64,000 nucleotides of DNA from Pristionchus mayeri (Eukaryota; Nematoda; Chromadorea; Rhabditida; Neodiplogasteridae): NCBI GenBank assembly GCA_036245805.1, contig BTRK01000002.1:20143067-20207066 (forward strand), written 5' to 3'. Made by a program: the position numbers and the translations under genes. How positions within the stretch are numbered: position 1 is the stretch's first letter; each line of letters starts with the position of its first letter. Under the pieces are notes generated by a model. It was not told the origin of the DNA, did not search any database, and worked only from the letters and a program-made list of their open reading frames with translations. Shown here piece by piece: positions 55,252 through 64,000 of this stretch.

Positions 55252-58200
55252 ATGGAATCACTCTTGGAAAACCAGCGCTCTGCACACGAGGAGCGAGAGC
55301 GCATTACTGATTCCATCACAAAAGAATTTCTAGCTGAAAAGCGAACCCACAAGGCTCGAATCAACTCCGATCAACGGGTAAAGAAGCTGTTGGAGGTGTG
55401 TTTTTTAAACGTTTATCTCTTTTATCGGTTGATTGTTCAGAGGTACGAGAAACTCACAGAAGAGTTGGAAGTTGCATACAAGGATGAAAACAACGGTCGA
55501 TCTGCAGAATTAGAGGCGATCGCAGGTCCCAATGAGTTCGCTGAGTTTTACTCTCGACTCAAGTCTCTCAAGGATGCACACAGAAAAAATCCAGATGAGG
55601 TAAGAATACTTCTCTCTTTGCTTTGAAGTGAGTTGATTGTGTTTGGGAATAGATTTAGTGCAGCTTTATTCATTGCAAATTTTAGGTTGCTTCTCCTCTC
55701 AGCATGGAATATCAGCATATGAATGAGATACTGGAAGATCCGGATAGAGTAGAACAGGAGTTAGTAAGGTTGGACAATCTTGATTCTCTGTTGTAACAAA
55801 AAAATATGTGGCTAAATGAATTAACGGTTAATCGAAGATTCACCGACGAGGAGGGTTATGGAAGATTCCTCGATTTGCACGTTCTCTACGATGCTTATAT
55901 TAATCTGAAGGGGATTAAGGTCTGTTTTTTCTGCGTTCTTTATGCTGATTTTCTTCAGTTCTTCAACATTTTCAGCGAGTTGACTACCTTCAATTTCTGA
56001 GTATTCTCGAGAGATTCGTGGATATCCCAAAAGACGCGAAGAAGACTGGAGCTTATAAGAATTATCTAACACAGTTGGAAGATTATCTCAAGTTTGTATT
56101 CTTCAAAATTTGAATTGTTTTATTTTTTTTCCACTAAAAATATTCAATCGTATTTGTAGAGCCTTCATCGCAAGGACAAAACCTCTTCTTGACCTTGACG
56201 GGACACTCCAACAGGTACGACATAACGTAAAGCTAAGTAATAGTCATGTAATAGTAATAATTGTCATCGATTGTTATTCTGATCGCATCTATAGACTACC
56301 AGTCCCTTAGTCATATACCTGGAATTACCTGAATGCTAAGTATAAGCAGTAGCAAGCATTATAACAATTCAAACCTCATGTCTATGGGTATCCTTATCTT
56401 TGCATTCTACAGGAATGCTTTAAACATCATTACTGCATACAGAAATATCGTAACGTCTGTCTGTCTGTCTGTCCCTTTGTTTGTTTGTTTGTTTGTTTGT
56501 CTGTCTGTCACACTTTTTCTTCAAATCGCTCTAATTCGATTCAAACTCATCCTATGTCCCTAAGACCTTGATCATATGAAAACTCTTCACGAGTACTTTC
56601 AAAATTTGATCTTTGATCTTTGTAGTTTGTAGTTTGTTCTTTTCCTTCAAATGGCTCTAACTCGCTTGAAAATCATCCTAGAAGGATAGGACCTTGACCA
56701 TATGAACTCCCTTGACGAGCGCTTTTAAAATATGAAACTTGATCTTTGATCTTTGATCTCTTTTCTTCAAATCGCTCTAACTTGGCTCAAACAAGTCCGT
56801 GTGACGTCGGACCTTGACCGTTAGCATCCTCACGACGAGCACGTTCATCACACCACACAACATGATGCATTTTACCAAATCGCAGAAAATTCAAATCCAC
56901 CCCGTGCACCACCCACCACACCATCACAACCTGCTCTCACTCCCCGCAGCGTAAGCGTTGTGAAAGGCTCGTGAGGCCGAGGGTGATTCGAAAAAGTTGG
57001 GATGGGGCGAAGTCTCATCCCAACTTTTTCGAATTGCCCGAGGCCTCACGAGCCTTTTACAACGTTTTAAGCAGGCTTCTACTTGCATACCTTAGAACAC
57101 GGTAACGTATTTATCTGCGAATTCACAACTCATCGTTTAGAAATATAACATAGCTGTTATAACGTCTGCCTAACTTGCTCTCACTCCCCGCAGCGTAAGC
57201 GTTGTGAAAGGCTCGTGAGGCCGAGGGTGATTCGAAAAAACTTTTTCGAATTGCCCGAGGCCTCACGAGCCTTTTACAACGTTTTAAGCAGGTTCTCAAT
57301 AGTAGCGTTCAATATTTACCCTTATCACAAAACCCCGCGAACCACGTAGCGACCGAAGGTCGCTAGTTATGCTATATTTGGTTTTTAGATTCTACCAATT
57401 TTTAAGATTCCGCTTTCCACTTAAGTCGTTATTGGGTATAAGTAAGTGCAGAAGATGGCCAATCCCTACCACACATCTAGAAATCAAGATACCCATAATC
57501 CAATATTGCAGGCTGATTCTGATTCTGCTCGTCTTTTCGTTCAAGGAGGACTCCCTGGTTGGGCTAAGCCCCAATCTGTCAGTATTTTCATTATGCTTTT
57601 CGAGTAGGGCAAAATGGTTCTCAGAGGCATTGAATTTATGCATTATATATATTTTATTATTTTTTTTTAAATATTTGTTTCATAGATTTTTAAATTAAGG
57701 CGAACGATGGTACTTCCATTGATCTATCTCAATTCGCATCTTCTTCTGACTTGGAAGCACTCGGCTTGGAAAGACTGAAGAATGCACTTCTTGCCCTTGG
57801 ATTGAAATGCGGAGGAACGCTCAAGGTATCTTTCTCGTATTAATACCTTCCGTGGTTTTGTTTGCTTGTTTATCACAGTGAGAGTAAATGAATGGATGTG
57901 TGTGTTGTAGGACCGAGCAGAGCGTCTTTTCGCCACGAAGGGACACTCACTCTCTGAAATGGAGAAGAAAGCACTGAGGAGTGATATGGACAAGGAGAAT
58001 GCAAAGAATGAAGGACTGGCGAAGAGTGAGGAGAGGATCAAGAAGATGGTGGAGATACTAGGAGAAGAGAGAGAAGCGACGAAGGAGAACACGGAGAGGA
58101 AGCAGGCGAGAGCAGTGGGAGAAGGAGAGGAAGAGGAAGAAGAGATCGAAGAGGTAGGGGGAAGAGAGGGGAGGGAGGAGAGGGAGTCATTGCAGATTCC

Positions 58201-58927
58201 CTCCGATGAGGAAGTAGACGACTCCGTGCCCTACAACCCCAAAAATCTCCCTCTAGGGTAAGTGTTTTTATTTGTTTACAATGGTATCAGTAGTGCTATA
58301 CATTGAAAGAGGGCTTTCTCAGATGGGATGGCAAGCCGATTCCCTACTGGCTCTACAAATTGCATGGCCTCAACATCTCCTATTCGTGCGAGATCTGTGG
58401 AAATCAGGTTTGACTCTCAAAATATTCAAACTTTGCCTGGTCGGGTTTAGAGTCTAAACTTTAGACAGGGAGAGAGCAATATTTCTTCTTTCAGACGTAC
58501 AAGGGTCCGAAGGCCTTCCAGAGACATTTCACAGAGTGGAGACACTCCCATGGAATGAGGTGTCTCGGAATTCCCAATACTCCTCATTTCGCCAACATCA
58601 CTAAGGTGAAAGATCTTCATATATTTATTTCTCACTTAATATTTTTATTTTTACTCGTTGTAGATATTACCTAACTCCTTTGTCTCAACAATAATTAATA
58701 AATGATCTAAATTGAGTGAATTGTAGATAGCAGATGCAGTGGAACTGTGGCAGAAGATGAAGAGTGAGAAGGAGAGACACAAGTGGGACGCCGATGTTGT
58801 GAGTATTCTTGATGCGGGAGGGGGTCTTATGGTGGATTGGTTGCAGCACGAAGAGTACGAGGACTCGGCTGGAAACGTAGTCAACAAACGAACCTACGAA
58901 GATCTCAAGAGACAAGGTCTCCTGTAG
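55252..58927 (+). CDS. SF3A3: Splicing factor 3A subunit 3 (SF3a60)
   Basis: Core protein of the U2 snRNP needed for branch-site recognition. The first exon starts [20 protein letters not shown]. The middle has [39 protein letters not shown] and [15 protein letters not shown]. Then a 22-codon exon at 57512-57577 ([20 protein letters not shown]) supplies the conserved G-x-P-G-W element, and the exon from 57700 gives the SAP-like [20 protein letters not shown] and [20 protein letters not shown]. The C terminus has [20 protein letters not shown], the C2H2-type matrin finger ([20 protein letters not shown], then [18 protein letters not shown]) and the invariant [20 protein letters not shown] followed by QGLL. 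Intron 56215-57511 is about 1.3 kb and full of repeats; most others are short. The gene is complete. Confidence 0.96.
56456..56500. repeat. (TCTG)n/(TTTG)n microsatellite
   Basis: TCTGTCTGTCTGTCTGTC, then CC and TTTGTTTGTTTGTTTGTTTG, ending in TCTGTCTGTCTG. It lies in the large SF3A3 intron just before the tandem units. Confidence 0.9.
56513..56860. repeat. Three degenerate tandem units of about 100-125 bp
   Basis: Each unit begins CTTCAAATCGCTCTAA (or a close variant: 56519, 56646, 56765), contains GACCTTGA(T/C)CATATGAA-like and ACGAGC/ACGAGTAC sequence, and two of the three end in repeats of GATCTTT. The third unit is truncated and more diverged. They lie within the large intron of SF3A3. 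Confidence 0.75.
56930..57074. repeat. Hairpin element, copy 1
   Basis: Near-perfect inverted repeat. The arm from CGTTGTGAAAGGCTCGTGAG through AAAAGTTGGGATG (about 49 nt) pairs with CATCCCAACTTTTTCG... back to TTTTACAACG, with a loop of about 12 nt. Short outer inverted ends (CCTGCT/AGCAGG) extend it. It sits in the SF3A3 intron. Confidence 0.92.
57175..57292. repeat. Hairpin element, copy 2 (almost no loop)
   Basis: The same element as copy 1 but lacking the central 27 bases around the loop. The arms meet at TTCGAAAAAACTTTTTCGAA. Outer flanks (GCTCTCACTCCCCGCAGCG and ACGTTTTAAGCAGG) are identical to copy 1. The two copies are about 100 bp apart in direct orientation. Confidence 0.92.
57341..57369. 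repeat. Short hairpin followed by CTAGT, Helitron-like 3' end
   Basis: CGTAGCGACCGAAGGTCGCT folds into an 8-bp stem (TAGCGACC/GGTCGCTA) and runs straight into CTAGT. A small hairpin next to a CTRR terminus before T is the layout of Helitron 3' ends. The 5' end and a Rep/helicase are not visible, so this is suggestive only. Confidence 0.4.
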
Positions 58928-59128
58928 ACATTCTCTCTTATTTATTCATCTCATTTCGACAATAACCACTTTTCTGTTACTGCATTCTATACAACTTTTG
59001 TAATGTTTATGTTATATAAATATTGCTGTAAATTCTTGGAGCAAACACACATGAACAGAAAAAGATTTATTACGACATTATTATTACAACAATAACTTAT
59101 TAAATACTCGAGTTCTCCGATGGAATGC

Positions 59129-60739
59129 TCAATTGGTCTTCTTCGCCTGTGCAACAACGGGGTCGCTCTTGTGATAGAGGAAAACGAAGGAGAATACGAC
59201 TAGGGATGCCATCATGGAGAAGGAAGATGCGTAGTAGGGGAAGGCGGATCGGATGAATCTCTCGTACTGCGTGTGCCACAGGGGACGGACTGACACCTGC
59301 TGCACGTCCAGAAGATGGGTGTAGCCTACTCGACGGTAGTCAACCAGGAACTTGTACACTCCGTATACATCCGGCAGCTTGAAACGGGCAGACAGCACTC
59401 CGTTCTGAATGAGACACTCCATTATCAGTGAACTATCAAAGGATACAGGTAATCATCAATGGGACTGCACCTTGTTCTTGAGAGTAGTTCTGACGAAAGG
59501 ATCGATTCGGACGAATTCGAGCTGGACGTCCTTCCCATCGAAGGGAACCCACTTGTTGCCCTTCAACTCCTCCACTTCCAGTTTGTAGTCCTGCAAGGGA
59601 GAAGATCAATCATCCACTCATTCACTGTCTCTCTTCCTTCTCTTTCACTCACCACATCCTCCATGATGGTGTACTCTCGGGGAGGTTCCTTCTCTCCCAC
59701 TTTGTGATGATCCACACTCTTCACTCTCAGTACTCCCGTCTCCTTGAGTACCCACTTGGCCAGCGAATCCACGAAAGCCTTGTTGCCGGATGGAGAAGGC
59801 CTGCAAATTGAGGATACAGTATATCAGTCGGTTGACAAGTGCAAACTCACTTGGTTCCCTCCTTGTTGACAGTGGCAGAGAGGAATTGATTGGAGAAGAG
59901 ATGGAGAGAGGCGGTGAGTACCAATCGGGCGTTGTTTCTAGCTTGCACTGCAGAGACCAGCACGGCCTGACGACCAACGGCAGACGGATACTACAAACAC
60001 CCTTCGTGACCCCTTGAGATGAGGGGATAACTGACATCCTTGATGGGCTTGGTGGGATCGTGCGAGTAGGCAGTCGAGGAAGCCTTGAAGACATCCAGAC
60101 GCAGTCTGTTGTTGGGGGCAGCCACCAGAGCTCCACCAGAGTACAGAATGGGACCGAGCTTCGATCGATCGCCTACGATCAGAGGAGCCTCCATCAACTG
60201 GGACTTGGCCGAGGCAACCACAGTCGTGTGAGTGCCGTCATCCTCAAATATAAGGAAAGATGAATGGGAAACTAGAGGGGGAGGGGGACTCACAAGGACA
60301 GAATCGTAGTTGACGTGGTCGATGAGCTGGTCTGCGAACTCGAATCCATTGTCAGCAGCGACGTCTCTCACTGCAGCTCCCACATTGGATCCTGCGCCAG
60401 CCAGGAGAACGTTGCCACCTTGGTCGACGAATCTGAAAGAGGTGTCCTTACTTCAGTGGATACTCGTTCCACATACCGTGCGATCTCAGCGGCAGTGATC
60501 GTTCCTCCGAATTCATCGGCAGAAGGAGCGAACAGAATGAGATTCTCGTATTGGAGCTCCCCGAATTTGATGAGTTGCAGACTTCCCTCGTCCGCATTCT
60601 TGAAAGTGATGGAGTGGCCACGATCAGTGATCGACTTGAAGAAGATGGAGTGCGACTCTCTGATGCTCATGTTGTCCACCAGCACGAGGACACGATCAGC
60701 AGCAGCTGATGCAGCCAGTAGGAGAAGCAACAGCTTCAT
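59129..60739 (-). CDS. DDOST: Oligosaccharyltransferase 48 kDa subunit (DDOST/OST48/WBP1)
   Basis: Non-catalytic subunit of the ER complex that N-glycosylates nascent proteins. The start at 60737-60739 opens a signal peptide ([20 protein letters not shown]). Then come [40 protein letters not shown], the GxxNVL block [48 protein letters not shown], and [20 protein letters not shown]. The C-terminal part has [20 protein letters not shown], one membrane helix ([15 protein letters not shown]) and a Lys-rich tail [13 protein letters not shown] with a di-lysine-like ER-retrieval motif. The exon order follows the family throughout; introns are short. It is convergent with SF3A3, about 200 bp between stop codons. 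Confidence 0.96.
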
Positions 60740-63593
60740 CCCTGACAAGCAAAAAGTAAAACAAAACTAACACGGACCAATATAGAGCCACAGAAAGAAT
60801 GAGAAGTGCAACGTGGCGGGCAAAGACGCGATTGCAGCCGCGACGTCTGAATTTCACGCGTGCGCAAGTTCGCTGGGTCATCGAGTCAATTGTTAATAAA
60901 TTCAAATAGTTTTTATATAATTTTTGTGTAGGGTCATCCACTCAAAATTTCAAAATTTTTCTAAAATTCTTTTATTATATGGGACGGGGTTATCGATGGT
61001 GCGGAAAGAGAATAGCGTCACTAGAATTATAATATATTTCATTTTCAATGAGTATGCGCCTATTTCTCTAAGCTCCGCCCATCGTGGTGTAGTGCAAGCT
61101 CTCCAGAGGTTTGCTGGGTCATGTCAGTTCAGCGGGACAATATTTCGAAATTTCACATTGAATATATCATGTTTTCTTTTATTGCATTACATAGAACTGT
61201 TAAATTTGGTAAATAATTGATCATGTTTTATATTCTGGGACGTATGTGCTTCTAATCATTGAGCTCGATTGATAATGGTATACTGTAGCTTCGTGCATCT
61301 CTGTGTGCTAAATTTAAGTAAATTATTAATATACCTTTTGAATACATAGTATGTTCAATCGGGTGATATTCAATCGTATAAAATGAAAGAAAACATAAAT
61401 ATCGCTTAAATATTAGCTGCGGCGTCCATCATCTTCTAAAAGTTCAAGCTTGTATTGCAATGTTTCGCTGACATAAATTTTGCTAATTTTTTGTTGAATA
61501 AACTAATCTTGTACGTAGAGTATTCCAACTCAGATTTGGAGGGCGGCACCCCCTGAAACGATTTCTAGCTAATTTAAACTGAACGTGGCGAAATACAAGT
61601 GCCTACAGAATTTTTTCGCTGACATATTTTTTTCCTTTTTTTTAAATATATTTTTCTCATGAATAACTCTTTATTCGCTGTAAAAATTGGAGAACGGCAT
61701 CCCCTAGAATTCGGTAACTGATTTTTTAAAAAGATTTCTTTATAGATTTAAATTCGCGGTGCTTGGGAAACATCGCTCCGTGCACAACCTTTTCCCGGTT
61801 TTAAGCTTTTTAATTTGCAGATGATTGTCCCTAATTTTTGTGTGTTTAAATAGTTTAGGGACGAGGCGTGAGTTTTTGTGTACGTTTTTTCGGGCTCCTA
61901 CCTGCGAATTCGCTACAGTACTTTTGAATGGCAATCGTTTTAGTTGATTTTCTATTGAAATGCGACATTATTTACAATTATTTTGAGAGAAACATATGAA
62001 GAGAAGTATAAAGAATTGATCGAGACAAAAGAAGAAAGCAAATGCTTCAAAAGCATTCAATGGAGTCCTTCACAAACTCGAGCACATCGAAAATGCATAT
62101 CAGCTATTTCTATTATAATCAGAGTTAAATTAGGTCTCGGAGAACAAGAATATGTCAAAATTATGAAAAATAAACCCGCCCAAAGTAGTTTTTAGGGGTT
62201 CCGAAAATCGCTATTTTTCAACGGTAAACTGAGGCGAATCAGCACTTGGAGTTCCTACAACCACGAAACGGCGTATCTGGATTTTTCCTTTTCAGGATAA
62301 ATTGTATGCATACTGATCATGTTATACTGAACGAAATAGAATTTTTGAAGCCGCCCAATTACCTAAATTATAATTTTAATCCTTGAAATCACGTATGTGA
62401 CCAGGTGTTCCACATGGAGCTATCACTGAGCGAGAGTTCAAACTTTTCTGATCCAAATCAGGTCGTTTAACCAGTGTTTTGAGCTTTTTGTTGATTATTT
62501 AGTGCTGATATTTCGCGTTGATCTCATAAATCAATCAAATCGATAAAACAAAAAATATTATGTGAGACATCAATTCGCAATCTCAGTTAAAGTCTGACCC
62601 ACGACGCGCTCCAACAAGACTGACTAACTAAAAAAGTTCGCACATCTTTCTTACCTTCCATCGCATTTTGTTGCTTTGTGATTTATTTTTATGAAAAACT
62701 AATTATATTTGAGAAAACTCGACATCGTGAGCTATCCATTGGTAACAAAATAATAATTTATTGGTATAGTTCATTGACATCGCCTCCGTCCCTAAAATAG
62801 TTGTATAAATACTACAGAGTCAGTAATTGATGAACAATATCGCAATTTTCGTCCTTTGAAGTTATTTATTGCGCTTTCTCGGCCAAAGGTATACTGTATC
62901 GAATCGAAGAACAGGCTAAAGTCCACGTTCTGCCTTCATTCATAGCAATTTTTTCTCTCTAAAATGCTCAATTATTTTTTGTTCACGATTTACAAAAGAG
63001 AGAAACAAGGAAAGACGTGGCGTTTTTATTTTCCGGTTACCGTAATAATCAGTTTGCGTTTTGTCGTGGTAGGAGCGAATACACGATCGATCCCTGAATA
63101 TTGATTTTTACTTATTTTTATTTGGTAATTAGACATAATCAAGTTATTCACAGATATCACAGATTACATAGACAAAATTACATGAAATCTTACTCATGTG
63201 CACGTGCATTGAAAATATGCGATCATGATTTTGACCAACTAGCAATCTGAATTCTGCGGTACTGTAAGCAAAAGGATCAACCTGGTACCTGAGAGTTCGA
63301 TATTATCGACCATTCTTTGTATTGTTATAATTAATGTAATTGTATTGTATCGCCGTTAAACTGCTGTATTGTTATATTTTCCGCTCTTCTTGCAAGAGCT
63401 GTGCCCTGAGCGAGGTAGAAACTTGCCTATGGGAGTACGCCTCGAAGATTTAAGTTAAAAGCTTGAAAAGTGTTTTCCCGGTTTCGCCGTTACATTAATA
63501 TTTGCTAAAATGATTTTATGACCGGTTACTTCGATGCAAATGTGTTATGTTTGTCTAGAAGTTGTAATGATTATTTCCAGGTAATTAGCTGAA
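60740..63593. other. AT-rich gene-free gap with a degenerate duplication
   Basis: 2.85 kb without a supported exon, the longest such stretch here. It is strongly AT-rich with stop codons in all frames. Two degenerate copies of a block of roughly 110-125 bp (TTTCGCTGACATA ... GAATAA ... TGGAG...GGCGGCA(C/T)CCCCT) lie at about 61460-61560 and 61610-61720. It holds the promoters of DDOST (-) and of the next gene (+). Confidence 0.6.
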
Positions 63594-64000
63594 ATGGCTT
63601 TTTCTTCGTCCGCAGTCGTAATGCGTCCGGCTCTCCGGAAGCTGAGCTCTCGATTCGCTTCCACACATGCTCAGGACCCTCTCCAGGTGACTCACTTCTC
63701 TTTCTTGTATATCGTCGAAGGTGGTATATCAGAGCTGTGCGGCATATATACCGAAACGCTCATAACTCGTGAAAATGAAACAATGAAATAAATTTTCCTG
63801 GTCGAACAAACATATCTCATTTATGACGAATATCCTTACTTTTCGTTCAATATCCTTACTTTATTGTCAACAGTCAATAGTCTTCTCGAACTGAATTCCA
63901 GCATATGCCGGATTTTTTTCGACATATTTTATTTTAAAACAGGCCCATAAAATAAGAAAAATGAGCAGGATATTCTCGTCTTGGGGTATCAACAGATTCC
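63594..64000 (+). CDS. First exon of a probable mitochondrial protein (runs off the window)
   Basis: The exon 63594-63686 encodes MAFSSSAVVMRPALRKLSSR followed by FASTHAQDPLQ, then a GTGACT donor. The sequence is rich in Arg, Ser and Ala with no acidic residue before position 26, and the R-x-F-A-S step resembles a mitochondrial presequence cleavage site, as in many respiratory-chain or ATP-synthase subunits. The rest of the gene lies beyond the right edge, so the protein cannot be named. The ATG follows CAGGTAATTAGCTGAA, consistent with a nearby splice acceptor. Confidence 0.55.

Overview
The window is animal nuclear DNA, almost certainly from a nematode. The evidence is a cuticle collagen with the nematode-type N-terminal membrane segment, dibasic site and Gly-X-Y blocks, many exons separated by introns mostly of 40-60 bp, and nematode-style families (a C-terminal Core-2/I-branching enzyme like the worm gly family, cytoplasmic intermediate filament, MADF-BESS). 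I cannot place the species. Gene models were joined by hand from splice sites, reading phase and family similarity. Internal exons are usually solid, while some first and last exons are tentative.

Left part (1-17.5 kb): an unresolved edge; a cuticle collagen (-) whose last intron is filled by repeats, including a mariner-like element; a divergent G protein alpha subunit (-); CCDC93 of the CCC/Commander complex (-); two achaete-scute-like bHLH genes pointing at each other, with an unrecognised gene between them; and a small protein with a C-terminal membrane segment (-).

Middle (18-37 kb): Delta24-sterol reductase DHCR24 (+), tRNA-Gly(UCC) (-), D-aspartate oxidase (+) ending in a peroxisomal AKL signal, a MADF-BESS protein (-), a DM-domain (DMRT) transcription factor (+) with tRNA-Leu(UAA) nested in an intron, a cytoplasmic intermediate filament (+) with two first exons, and a CBM20-GDPD glycerophosphodiesterase related to GPCPD1 (+).

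Right part (37-64 kb): a Core-2/I-branching type glycosyltransferase (-), an unrecognised tail-anchored protein (-), CDK11/PITSLRE kinase (+), an SLC12A9-like cation-chloride cotransporter relative (-) with two possible first exons, a TRIM-NHL protein with a filamin repeat (+), a sigma-1 receptor/ERG2 family protein (-), splicing factor SF3A3 (+) whose largest intron holds hairpin and tandem repeats, the oligosaccharyltransferase subunit OST48/DDOST (-), a 2.85 kb AT-rich gap, and the first exon of a probable mitochondrial protein (+) running off the end.

The genes do not form a pathway cluster; this looks like an ordinary, gene-dense autosome-like region. I found no prokaryotic, viral or defence system. 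The most unusual content is in the introns: the folded-back repeat in the collagen, the hairpins and possible Helitron-like end in SF3A3, C-tracts just after several 5' splice sites, and an enriched TACGGTA/TACCGTA motif.
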